Part shown: piece after piece, positions 12,961 to 22,904 of the stretch
Numbering within the stretch: position 1 is the first letter of the stretch
How the letters are laid out: every line of letters begins with the position of its first letter
Source of the DNA: Okapia johnstoni
Taxonomy: Eukaryota; Chordata; Mammalia; Artiodactyla; Giraffidae
Assembly: GCA_024291935.2 (NCBI GenBank)
Contig: JAGTYA010000025.1
Span: 10,313,501-10,377,500 of the forward strand
DNA: 64,000 nt
Direction of reading: 5' to 3'
The notes under the pieces: model-generated
Told to the model about the DNA's origin: nothing
What the model saw: only the letters and a program-made list of their open reading frames with translations
The model's database searches: none
Translations under genes and position numbers: made by a program

Positions 12961-14216
12961 CCCGCCTGAATTACAGGGTGGGAGAACTGGTAGGGGTCAG
13001 GGAGATCCTGGGTGAGGAGGAGGAGACGAGATGGATGTGGTGATAGGCGGCGGGCAGTCCTTGTTCACGCGGCCAGGGCCAAACTCCTGGGTCCCACTGA
13101 AACTCACCCCGCCCGCCCCACACTGTCCACACCTCCCTCCCCGGAGAAGCACTGAGAAACCCAGCCTGTGCCCTGTCCGTGTCCTCCACCGGGCCCTGCC
13201 AGGACAACCCTCAGATGGGACGAGGGGCACTGAGTCAGGGGTCCCTACCCCCCGGCTGACTGCAGCAGCAGCCATACCCCAAAGCCCATCTGAGAAAGCC
13301 CAGGCAGAGGAAAAAACCTGGGGCTCCCAAGAACAAAGCAAGCCTCCAGGATTCCAAGGCCCACAGCCACAGAGAGGCCTCTGGCAGCAAGCAGAGGGGG
13401 CGGGGGGCTGGGTCTATTTTGGAAACCCCGGAGGCTGCAGGCACAGACTCGGGAGCCAGGCCTGAGAGCCCGCCTGCTCGGGCACACGTGGACTTCATTA
13501 CACTCCCCGCCTCCTGCAGGCCGGGGGCCTGGGTTAGGAGGAGCCCCTGGAAGCCCACTGCCCCGGTGGCAGCCCACCACCTCCCGCCATGCGACCCGCT
13601 TCCATGAACCACACCTTTCCACCCTCGAACCGGCCCTCAAACCAGTCAGCTGAAAATCAGAAGCAGCCCAGCGCCCAGGCTGTGGGGGGATCAAGCCACA
13701 GACGGGGGCCTGGCACCTAGTGGGTACTCAGTGAGGGTGAGTTCTGTGCCCGTCCACTGGGAGCAGGATGGAGAGAAGGAGCCGTCGGGCCAGGGGGGCC
13801 TGCAATCTCGGCCTCAGCACACCGTGGACGCCTGGCAAGGGCCGGGCCCCCTGTCCCCAGGAATCCTTCCTGGACACCGCCCAGGGGTGGCCCGCTCACA
13901 GCCCGTGGACCAGGGCCATCTGGGCCCATCCCTGCCTCCCCAGCGTCCTGCAGGGCCTGTCCAGGGTTGATGCCCAGTGAAGGTCTTCAGAGCGAATGAC
14001 CGAGGACAGGACAGGACGTGGACTCCCTGCCATGGAGAGAGGTCTCCAGACAACAGGTTCCCAGGGCTCCCTCAGAGGGGTGGGCCTTGGCCACAGAACC
14101 CCACCCCCACCCCCCTCTCTATCCCAGGAGCTGAGCACAGACCTGGGCCAGCACTAGGCCCCGAGGATGCCCTCCGCTGGCCGAGCGTCCCTGGAGGAGC
14201 CAGGGAAGAGTCTTAC
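12961..14216. other. Unique intron 2 sequence adjoining the exon 2 donor
   Basis: GC-rich, with no recognised repeat or exon. The donor-proximal side reads directly from GTAAGACTCTTCCC into the intron on the minus strand. Confidence 0.5.
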
Positions 14217-15475
14217 CTTCCAGGCCGCCTCTTGGGACAGAATGCACAGAGTTGGGGTCCGAGTCCTCCTCCAGCCGAGACCGGGGCCCAGCCGGCTGCT
14301 TGGGCACTTCCTGGGTGCGTGGGGCGCGGGCTGCCTCCTGGTGAGGTGTGGTCAGGGCGGCATGGGCACTGGGCTCCGTGGGGCCCTCGGGGGGGCTCTG
14401 CGTAGTCTGGGTCAGGAGGATGCCGGGCATGCTTAACGTGGGAGGGGGCCCGGCGCCCTCCTGCCCGGCGCTGCGGTGTGTGGCCTGCACGTCGGGGATG
14501 AGGTTCTCTTCCACCCCGGCCCTGGCTTCGGCCCCCTCCTCCCGGACAGGGTGACCTGGGATCGGGCCTGCCGTGGGCCGTCCATCCAGCCCCTGGGGGC
14601 TGCCTGCAGCCAGCTGCTCCTGGATGGTCAGCGCCTCCCTGTCCTCCTGACCGTCCTCCGTCACTCTCCTGGCTTTGGCCTGCATGGGGGCCGGGGGACC
14701 CAGGGCAGTGGCTGCCGTGGGCCTGGGGAGGGCGGGCCGGCCAGCGGGTGGCCTGGAGGGCTGAAGGCGGCTGACCCCCGCCCCCTAGAGCGGCTGGGCC
14801 CCCAGCGCCCGCCTGGAGCTCACCCGCCAGGGCCTCCGCCTCGGCCGCCTCCTGGTCGTAGCTGTAGGGGTCCTCGTAGTGCCGCTCAGGGTCCCCCTCC
14901 TCAGCGTCTGAGGAATTTCCGGGGGCAGCGTCTCCATGGCAGTCGGGCAGCGGGTAGCAGATGAGCTCACCACCCGCGTCGGGGCAGTGGCAGGCCCGGC
15001 AGGGCGCCAGGCGGACGGTGTGACCAGGCGGCGTACTTGCGGCCAGAGTGGATGCAGCCAACCTGGCCGCACTGCGGGCAGCTGTCGGCCGCCACCATGG
15101 CCTCGATGCAGTTGGGCGGCAGCTCCGGGCAGGGCATGAACTGGCAGCTGATCTTGCCGCCGCCCCCGGTGGGCAGGAGCACTCGGTGCTGCCGAAGTCC
15201 ACAAAGTAGGACTGGCCGGCGGGCACGCGGCCGCGCACAAAGCCGCCCTGCAGGCAGTCGTAGTACTGGTAGCCCTCGCAGGCGCAGCCCCGCTGCACAC
15301 ACGTGGCACAGCAGGCCCCCGGCTCCAGCGTGTCCTCGATGCAGTTCTCCAGCAGCGGGCACTCGACCCCCGTGCAGTCCTGCCCCGGGGCTGCCGCGCT
15401 GCCGGGACTCAGGGCCAGGGCCAGGGCCAGGGCCAGGGCCAGCCAGCCTCCCACGGGCTCCCCGAGACGTGCCAT
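14217..15475 (-). CDS. FBLN2: FBLN2 first coding exon: N-terminal part of fibulin-2 (partial gene, frame-disrupted)
   Basis: Fibulin-2 is a secreted extracellular-matrix and basement-membrane glycoprotein that binds fibronectin, laminins and nidogen. The start is the ATG at 15,475, with G at -3 and G at +4; it opens MARLGEP, followed by a Leu-Ala-rich signal peptide core and a cleavage region before GQDCTGVECP. A Cys-rich Na region follows (motifs CCATCVQRGCACEGYQYYDC and SYFVDFGSTECSCPP), then an acidic Cys-free Nb region with an N-S-S sequon and HYEDPYSYDQE, ending DPNSVHSVPR. This matches known fibulin-2. Only the N-terminal domain is present; the anaphylatoxin-like, EGF-like and C-terminal modules lie outside the window. 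The donor leaves one base of the last codon (phase 1). Oddity: three indels break the frame near 15,157-15,168, 15,023-15,027 and 14,727-14,737; the family frame is restored only in pieces. Gene identity is very secure; the literal translation is not. Confidence 0.93.
15023..15168 (-). other. FBLN2: Out-of-frame block inside the FBLN2 Cys-rich region, bounded by two compensating indels
   Basis: After SYFVDFGSTECSCPP the main frame loses similarity to fibulin-2, while the neighbouring frame reads GGGKISCQFMPCPELPPNC and then a segment ending GRKYAA. Main-frame similarity returns at GHTVRLAPCRACHC. One G is missing from the sense-strand G-run (plus-strand C-run at 15,163-15,167), and one extra base lies at about 15,026 before the Gly-His-Thr-Val codons. 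Read literally, about 46 residues, including seven expected cysteines, are replaced by Ala/Arg/Ser-rich sequence without a stop. Confidence 0.85.
15411..15440 (-). repeat. Hexanucleotide repeat (AGGGCC)5 encoding the signal-peptide core
   Basis: Five perfect AGGGCC units on the plus strand, followed by a decayed AGCCAGCC. In FBLN2 sense they read CTGGCC repeats and encode the alternating Leu-Ala core of the signal peptide. Six-base units keep frame whatever the copy number, so length variants would change only the hydrophobic h-region. Confidence 0.95.
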
Positions 15476-15540
15476 GCCCCACAGCCAGCCACGTGTAGCC
15501 TCCAGACGGACTGTCTGCTCCCGCGAGGCCCTGGGGGAAT

Positions 15541-16300
15541 CGGAAAGGACAGGGGTCAGCACCACACCGTGGCAGGGTTGGGGGGGCACTCACATGCACG
15601 CCCGGCACACACACCAGCACGGGGGCACAGCTGGGCAGCCTCACTGCCTCTGTTCACACGTGGAACTCACCCCATGTCCCACACACACACTCCCACCTGC
15701 TCGGACGCTGCGGTTCTCACGCGGTGATACACAGGGTCGCCAGCACCCAGCTCAGGGCCACGGCCCCTGCCCTCACCCACCTCCTGACATGTGCCTGAGT
15801 GGGACCCTCTGCCCCCAGTCCCGCGTGCACACACACACACATCACACGTGTTCACCGGGCACACGACCACAGGCACCCGGGTGACGGGCAGGCAGAGGCC
15901 CCACCACAGTCCTCCAGGCAGTTATGTGCATCATCTCACCAAGCCTGGCCCGTGTGCCAGGACACCATGGGTGGTCTTGCACACATGGTCCCAAGCATGT
16001 GCACATGGCAGCACCTAGTTTATCTCCCCCCGAAATCCAGGTTGATCCCCAGCCATGTGCCCACAGGCCCGGGGCAGCCAGCCAGAGGACACGGCCAGGT
16101 GGACGCGGGACAGGAACCAGGCCCTCCCGGTCTTGCACAGCAGCCAAGCCCCCCACCACTGCAGCCCTCGGACCCCAGCACTCAGGAACAACCCCCAACA
16201 GACCCCCTGAGACTGCAAGCTTAGCTCCAGGGCAGCCTTCTGCCAACCTCCTCAGCAGACGTTACTGCCGTTTGCAGAGTTAGCCTTGCACGTACACTGT
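15541..16300. other. Intron 1 sequence next to the exon 2 acceptor
   Basis: Contains short CA-rich patches near 15,690 and 15,828-15,845 and otherwise unique sequence. No exon recognised. Confidence 0.55.
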
Positions 16301-16610
16301 CCCCCACCCCCCCACACACACACACGCCAATGCCGTCCATTCACGGGGCCCTGTGAATAGCTCCCCGCCCCTGCCCGCCCTTTCTCCACCCGCCCCTGCC
16401 CACCCCCCCCCCTCCACCCACCCCTCTCCACCCACCCCTGCCCGCCCCCGCCACCCACCCCCGCCCCCCCCCCCCCTCCACCCGCCCCTCTCCACCCACC
16501 CCTGCCCACCCACCCCTGCCTGCCCCCCTCTACCACCACAGCTCTGCCCTGCTCTAGCCGCACACTCCCCTCCCCCCAGCTACCCTGGAACCCGCCTGCC
16601 ACCTCCCTCC
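16300..16610 (+). repeat. C-rich CCACCC/CCGCCC low-complexity tract
   Basis: Irregular tandem CCACCCC, CCGCCCC and CTCTCCACCC units with pure C-runs up to about 13 nt. On the FBLN2 sense strand this is GGGTGGG/GGGCGGG, with many closely spaced G-runs. It produces spurious Gly/Trp-rich and Pro-rich open frames. Confidence 0.92.
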
Positions 16611-17124
16611 CCCCATCTCTTTCTCTGCAAAGCCAGTGTGCTCTGAGAGCAGCTGACCCCATGGTTCTTGGCCAGCAAGGAGCGGCCTGGATCAACCTGC
16701 CCTCCAGGGCCCTCACGTGACCCCCACAGCCCCTCCTCAGCCTCCTCTACAAGTTACCCGAATGTTACCTTCTCACGGGTCCTCTCTCCTGCCCTCACCT
16801 CCACCCTCACAAAGGTCACTGGTCCCACAAAGGCCCTGGGACCTGCCATGACTCGGGGGCAGGCCTGCACCCCACCCTGGGCTGCGGGCTCCTGCTCAGA
16901 GACAAAGGGTCCCTCTCCACCCACTCCCGGCCCGAAGCTGTGCTGTCAGTCACTGCTAAAGTTCTCCGATTTAGAAACAAACCCAATCAAGTGACATCGC
17001 TGGTATTTTAAGTTTGTAAATTTCACCCCTAAGAAATACAATGACAGGGACTTCACTTTATTAAGTTTTTAAGAGACAGAGAGAGGAAACAGCCTTCATG
17101 CCGCCTGCCTCCCGGCCGAGCTGG

Positions 17125-18395
17125 GGACAACATGACGAAAGAATGCGGGAGAACACCGTGAGAGAACACGACTAGAGAGCACGGGAGAACGCCATGAGAG
17201 AACACGGGAGAACATGACGAGAGAATGTGGGAGAACATGAAAGAACACAGGAGAAGACCATGAGAGAACATGGGAACACAATGAGAGAACACGGGAAAAG
17301 GGAGAACACCACCAGAGAATATGGGAGAACACCATGGGAAAAACGGAGAACATGATGAGAGAAAACCATGAGAGAACGCCATGAGAGAACGCCATGAGAG
17401 AATGCCATGAGAGAACAGGAGAGAACATGACGAGAGAACACGATGAAAGAACACAGGAGAAGGCCATGAGAGAACACGGGAGAAGACCATGAGAGAACAC
17501 GGGAGAACGCCATGAGAGAACAGGGGAGAACGCCATGAGAGAACAGGGGAGAACGCAATAAGAGAACACGGGAGAACGCCATGAGAGAACACGGGAGAAC
17601 ACCACCAGAGAATATGGGAGAACACCACGGGAGAACAAGGGAGAACACGATGAGAGAAAACCATGAGAGAACGCCATGAGAGAACAGGGGAGAATGCAAT
17701 AAGAGAACACCATGAGAGAACATGGGAGAAGACCATGAGAGAACATGGGAGAACGCCATGAGAGAACACGGGAGAACACCACCAGAGAATATGGGAGAAC
17801 ACCACGGGAGAACAAGGGCGAACACGATGAGAGAAAACCATGAGAGAATGCCATGAGAGAACAGGGGAGAACGCAATAAGAGAACACGGGAGAACGCCAT
17901 GAGAGAACAGGGGAGAACGCCATGAGAGAACACGGGAGAACGCAATAAGAGAACACCATAAGAGAACACGGGAGAACGCCATGAGAGAACAGGGGAGAAC
18001 GCCATGAGAGAACACGGGAGAATGCCATGAGGGAACAGGGGAGAACGCCATGAGAGAACACGGGAGAACGCCATGAGAGAACAGGGGAGAACGCCATGAG
18101 AGAACACGGGAGAACGCAATGAGAGAACAGGGGAGAACGCCATGAGAGAACAGGGGAGAATGCCATGAGAGAACACGGGAGAACGCCATGCGAGAACAGG
18201 GGAGAACGCCATGAGAGAACAGGGGAGAATGCCATGAGAGAATACGGGAGAACACACTGAGAGAACAGGGGAGAATGCCATGAGAGAACAGGGGAGAACG
18301 CCATGCGAGAACACGGGAGAACACAATGAGAGAACACGGGAGAACGCCATGAGAGAACACGGGAGAATGCCATGCGAGAACACGGGAGAACACGA
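17125..18395 (+). repeat. 23-bp minisatellite, about 55 copies
   Basis: Tandem array with core GAGAACGCCATGAGAG; the common unit is 23 bp with variants at a few positions (ACGGG/AGGGG, CGCC/TGCC, CAATAAG). It is purine-rich on the plus strand. Because 23 is not a multiple of 3, each minus-strand frame repeats a 23-residue period (three units, 69 nt) with few stops. This gives three overlapping open frames of about 470-550 codons that are artefacts of the repeat, not genes. Confidence 0.96.
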
Positions 18396-18599
18396 CAGTG
18401 GCACAAGGGCCTGTCCAGCGGGGCAGTGACAGAGCAGCTCGGCGGCCACACAGCAGGAGAAGCAGCCTGCATCCGTGTCCAGTCGGCCAGGACTGAGGGC
18501 ACAGGCCCCCCCAAGCCGATGCCCTCCAGAATGGGGCTTGTTCTGCCAGTGCTGTGGCCCCAGCATGGGGAGGCAGATGCCAGCCCACAAGAACTCCGG

Positions 18600-19260
18600 A
18601 GATTACCGAACGCCAGGCGGTGGTGAGGACAATGGAGACATAAATGAATGAAAGCCAGGAAATGGGACAGGAAGAGGCTAGGGTGGGGGAGAGGCTGTGT
18701 CAGCCAGGGGAGCCAAGCAAGGCTTCTCTGAGGAAGTGACATTTGAGCAGAGGCCTAAGTCCCGTCCCTCTCCGGAGGCAAAGCATAGCAGATGCAGAGA
18801 CAGTGAGCGCAAAGGGCCTGAAGCAGGCCTGGGGCGGGGGCGGAGGAGGGGGTTGCCCCCAGCCCCCACAGCGTCCACCCACCACGGTGGAGCCCAGTGA
18901 GCAAGGGCCAGGGTGGTAACGGCCGATGAGCCCCGCTGCCTGGAATGATCCGATGGGATGCTCGACTTAAAGGGTTCATCTGCTGCTGCGCTGAGAGCAG
19001 GAAGCTGGGCAAATGATGGGTGGCGGGAGAGGACGTGGTGGGACCGAATGACAACCTGGATGGGGGGTAAGGAGTCCAGGAGAAGTGGAGGTCTGGGCCC
19101 CAGTGTCTGGAAGGATGGATGGAGCTGGGGCTTGCTCAGGCAGGGAAGACCATGGAGAAGGGCCATGGACGTGCAGGGGAGACTGGCAGCTCGGTGTGGG
19201 CCGGGCTGAGTTTGAGAAGCCCAGAGATGGTCCAGGTGAGGACAGTAAGGATGCAGCCAA
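18600..19260 (+). repeat. Ancient interspersed repeat, family not assigned
   Basis: GAAGTGACATTTGAGCAGAG and GCAAAGGGCCTGAAGCAGGC are phrases of a common old mammalian repeat that I cannot name with confidence. A related phrase set occurs at 24,000-24,240. Confidence 0.45.
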
Positions 19261-20700
19261 GGACAGGCATGTGTGCTGGATGGGGCCAGAAGCCAGGGAG
19301 TCCCTGGGCAAGGGCTGACCCACATGTCCCACCTCAGGAGGGTGGAAGACCCCACAGCAAGGAGGCCCGAGATCCCCTTGACAAACCACAGGGATGGGGG
19401 CACAAAGGCAGAGTCAGAGACAGACCGGCCTGCAGGGAGCAGAGGGGGCTCCCCGTCCCCGGAGATAAGCAAGCCGACTGGGAACCCACGTGCAAGAGAG
19501 GACTGGGAGGGCACAATTTCTACACTGCTGGTTCTCGGATCCAAACACACCATTCCAGGGGGGTGCCCACTGCTGTTCTCCCATGGCCCCTGCCGGACAG
19601 AGCCCCCCAAATGTCTGGGTTCTGCAAAGGGCCCCCCATTCCAACCTAAAAAGAGGAATCACGAGGGGAGGGGCTGAGAAAGGGTTCTTGACCTCCTGCA
19701 GCCAGAGTTGCGGGGACACACAGAGGCCCTGTGGCGGACTGCCCAGTGCCTGTGGCTGGGCCGGGGTTGGGGGGCGCTAGGCCCGAGGTAGGGGCTCATC
19801 GGGGACCAGGGAGACACAGAGTGAGACTCCCCGAGGCTCTCCCGACACCCGCAGATGAGCAAAGCTAGGCAATGCACGCACGTTGATGATAATAAGACCA
19901 CGACTGTCACAGTGCCAGCCAGCCTATGTGAGCCCCGGCGCGGACACTGTGAAAGGGGCATTCGTGCGTGTGGGGCAGGCGCCGGGCTCTCCTGACCCAC
20001 GGGGTTCCCCCCGAGGGATCTGCAGTCGGCAGCGATGGCCGGTGAAGGGCATCTGGGCATCCTCTCGGGGGCTCACGCTCCATCACCAAGAGACAGAAAC
20101 AATAGACCTTTAAACAGGAGGGAAGATGGGAGATGCCTTCGGCTGGGGGCATCCCACTCTGCGGGCCCAGGGAAGGCTCGGGGCAGCAGTGGGGAGGTGG
20201 GGTGGCCCAGGCTGACCACAGCTCTGCCAGGGAGGGTTTCTGATGCAGCCTGGGGTCAGGGTCTCACAAGCGGGGTGTGGGCAGGCGGGGCGGGGGCTTG
20301 CTCAGCAAGGCTGTCTTCCCAAGTGTCCAGGGAGACAAGCCTACCATCCCACAGCCCCGCATCTACAGGGCGCCCAGGGAATGGTGGGCTGGTGACGCTG
20401 GCCACACCTCTGCTGCCCTCACTGCCCGGCTGCGAGCTCCTGCCCCTGCCACCCTCACTGCTTCCTGCCCCCCCCAAATACAGACACACGTTCCTCCATT
20501 CAGATGACCCCCACCCGTCCACAGAAGCCCCAGATTCACACTCTCTGAGCTGGCAAGGCCACCCTGATGCCCCCCACACGGGGCACCGACTCATCACCAC
20601 TGCCAAGTGCAGGGGCTGGCCTCACGTGACAGACAGTGAATCACAAGATAAGGGAATTCTTCCTTTCTCCAGTTCGCTGAGCCTTCTGATTCTGACAAGA
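19261..20700. other. Unique intron 1 sequence
   Basis: No clear repeat or exon. Long open frames on both strands are consistent with high GC content. Confidence 0.5.
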
Positions 20701-20714
20701 ATAGGCTTGTCAGA

Positions 20715-20875
20715 GCTAGCCAATAAAAATACAAGACATGCAGTTAGAGAGGAATTTCAGATAAACAAGGCATCATTGTTTGGTACTAAGTCAGTCCTGT
20801 GCGATATTTGGGAGGTACTTATTCCATCGCTTCTCTGAAATTCCAACGTAACTGGGCATCCTATGTCTTTACCAG
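20715..20875. mobile_element. Imperfect palindromic element, probably an old non-autonomous DNA transposon
   Basis: The left arm ATGCAGTTAGAGAGGAATTT pairs with the right arm CTCTGAAATTCCAACGTAACT as inverted repeats around a centre near TTGGTACTAAGTCAGTCC. It resembles a common mammalian palindromic repeat related to 'cagttaaatttgaatttcag'; the family name is not certain. Confidence 0.5.
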
Positions 20876-21684
20876 GCAACCCCAGATAAGAACAAAGTCC
20901 CAGGTTGACACTGGTGTGGCTTCAAAACTTTAAAAATATCTGTGGGGCGTCTTTCTTTTAAACCAGAGGCAGACACAGCCAAACGCTGAGGCTCTCAAGC
21001 AGCTGGGGATGACAGAAGGGAAATAAACACTCAGGACCCTTGCAGACACACCAGTTACAAACACACGAGTAATCGGGACCACCTGGCCTGCTGGCCGCCA
21101 CCTCACAGAGCAGCACTGGCCCCAGCGTCTCCCAGAAGCCTGTCCAGACCGCTGCCCGCTGCCCCCAAGTCCAAGCAGAGGGTGATCGCCAACCAGCCAC
21201 CCCACCGTCTGTCCACAGAGTGTGTTTGGAACCCACATGGTGCTTCTGAAATTAGTTGCTGTTATTAACGTTGCAGTGTTACTAATTTATATAATTGATT
21301 TAATGTTACGACACATAAAATCAGAACATTTTACAGTCAACCTGGATTTCCAATTTCTCTAGGAAAATCAGAAGCTGGGCCTGACAGCTGGGCCTCAGTG
21401 GTCCACGGCAGGTCCATGCTCACTGTCCATTGACACCGCGGGGCTCCTCCCAGTACCCCATCTCTATCCTCTGGAACCCTCCCGGGCCTCTCCTGTCTAC
21501 ACACAGGCAAGGGAGTCCCTGGGGAGATGGGGGTCCCTGCTTCTTCTCTACCTGAACCGTCTAGTGTCCTGGGATAGGAACAGTCTCTTCTCTAAGTGGA
21601 AGCTGGGGAATCATGCGCACTCCAAGGAGCCCACTCCAAGGAGCCTCCAAACCTAGAGAGCATATTAAAAAACAGAGACGTCAC

Positions 21685-22148
21685 TTTGCAGACAAAGGTC
21701 TGTATAGTCAAAGCTATGGTTTTTCCAGCAGTCAGGTACAGATGTGAGAGGTGGAACCACAAAGAAGGCTGAGTGCTGAAGAAATGATGCTTTCAAACTG
21801 TGGTGTTGGAGAAGACTTTTGAGAGTCCCTTGGACTGCAAGGAGATCCAACCAGTCCATCCTAAAGGAAATCAGTCCTGAATATTCATTGGAAAGGCTGA
21901 TGCTGAAGCTCCAATACTTTGGCCACATGATGCAAAGAGCCAACTCACTGGAAAATACCCTGATGCTGGGGAAGATGGAAGGCAGGAGGAGAAGGGGCAA
22001 CAGAAGATGAAATGGTTGTATGGCATCACCGACTCAGTGGACATGAGTTTGAGCAAGCTCCAGGAGACAGTGATGGACAGGGAGGCCTTGCGTGCTGCAG
22101 TCCATGGGGTTGCAGAGCTGGACACAACTGAGCAACTGAACAACAACC
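21685..22148 (+). repeat. BovB (RTE) LINE 3' end
   Basis: Contains TGTGGTGTTGGAGAAGAC, the coding tail of the BovB reverse transcriptase (peptide like YFGHMMQRANSLENTLMLG) and the closing GACACAACTGAGCAACTGAA. Truncated at the 5' end, with frame still partly open. Confidence 0.93.
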
Positions 22149-22585
22149 AAGGAGCCCGCTCCTACCCGGGCGGCCTGGAAGGTCAATGGTGTGAGAATCC
22201 GACATCATCCGCAGTCACACGAGACACACAAGCACGGGAGGGAAAGCAGGAGTTACATGCTGGCGCCTCCCAGAAGCAGAGCCTGAGATGGGGTTCTGAG
22301 CACGTGGTTCATTGGAAGAACCCTTGGGAGAAGGGAAAAGGAGACATGACGGCAATGGTGTCGTCTCGGCCAAAGTCTGACACCTGCCTGACCCCACAGG
22401 GAACACCCAGGGCTCACCCTTGTCAGGGACATCGGAGGGTCACCTGCTGAGGATGGCAGAGGGAATACAGCGGGAGATCACCTCCTGGGCCCATGATGGG
22501 GGCCAAGGGCAGGCGTCTGGAGAGGGTGCAGGTGTGAGCCAGGAGGAGAAGCAGTCTGGGCACCAGCGGGAACCACAGGCTCTGC

Positions 22586-22645
22586 CACACACACACACAC
22601 ACACACACACGCACGCACACACACACAGACACACGCACACGCATG
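22586..22645 (+). repeat. (CA)n microsatellite
   Basis: About 12 uninterrupted CA units, then mixed GCAC/ACAG units ending CGCATGCGTGCG. Likely length-polymorphic. Confidence 0.95.
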
Positions 22646-22767
22646 CGTGCGCTCAAGAGCAGGTCAGGAAGCCTAATCCAAGAAACTACCCTGAAACCTA
22701 GCTTTAATTTCTATATAATTTGGGCTGGGATCACCCCAGGCTCATAAAGGTAAGAAAGTAATGTCCT

Positions 22768-22898
22768 AAAATGTCAACTCAATGGACATGAGTTTGAGCA
22801 AACTCCAAGAGATGGTAAAGGGCAGGGAAGCCTGGCGTGCTGCAGTCCATGGGGTTGCCAAGAGTCAGACACAACTGAGCGACTGAACAACCACAACA
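22768..22898 (+). repeat. BovB (RTE) LINE 3' tail
   Basis: GACATGAGTTTGAGCAAACT through CAACTGAGCGACTGAACAAC; only the last part of BovB remains. Confidence 0.88.
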
Positions 22899-22904
22899 CC
22901 TGTC

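Larger units (their letters stand above)
1..14216 (-). other. FBLN2: FBLN2 intron 2, 5' part (continues beyond the window)
   Basis: All sequence below the exon 2 donor. I looked for the next fibulin-2 exon (start of the paired-Cys anaphylatoxin-like part) on the minus strand and saw none, so the intron runs past position 1. Contents are L1M copies, two CHR-2 SINEs, one BovB tail, a decayed Bov-tA, and MIR/L2 fragments listed separately. The rest is unique noncoding DNA. Confidence 0.75.
14217..15530 (-). other. FBLN2: FBLN2 exon 2 (55 nt of 5' UTR plus coding part)
   Basis: The acceptor is a pyrimidine-rich stretch ending ATTCCCCCAG at 15,531, followed by GGCCTCGCGGG as the first exon bases. 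The donor reads GGAAG|GTAAGA with the last exon base at 14,217. Both fit mammalian consensus well. The exon is long (1,314 nt), as expected for the fibulin-2 N-domain exon. It carries 55 nt of 5' UTR before the ATG, so at least one noncoding upstream exon is required. Confidence 0.88.

Noticed and set aside
16252..16716. Gly/Trp-rich minus-strand open frame
   Set aside because: Direct product of the CCACCC/CCGCCC low-complexity tract.
17125..18395. CRISPR-like array
   Set aside because: Units are contiguous 23-mers without unique spacers, in a mammalian intron; this is a minisatellite.
17053..18742. Three overlapping minus-strand open frames of 472-548 codons
   Set aside because: They are translations of the 23-bp minisatellite in its three phases. 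The near-identical repeated peptide in all frames shows they follow from the unit length, not from coding selection.
21685..22148. Open frame with reverse-transcriptase-like C-terminus
   Set aside because: It is the 5'-truncated coding tail of a BovB LINE, lacking the catalytic region.
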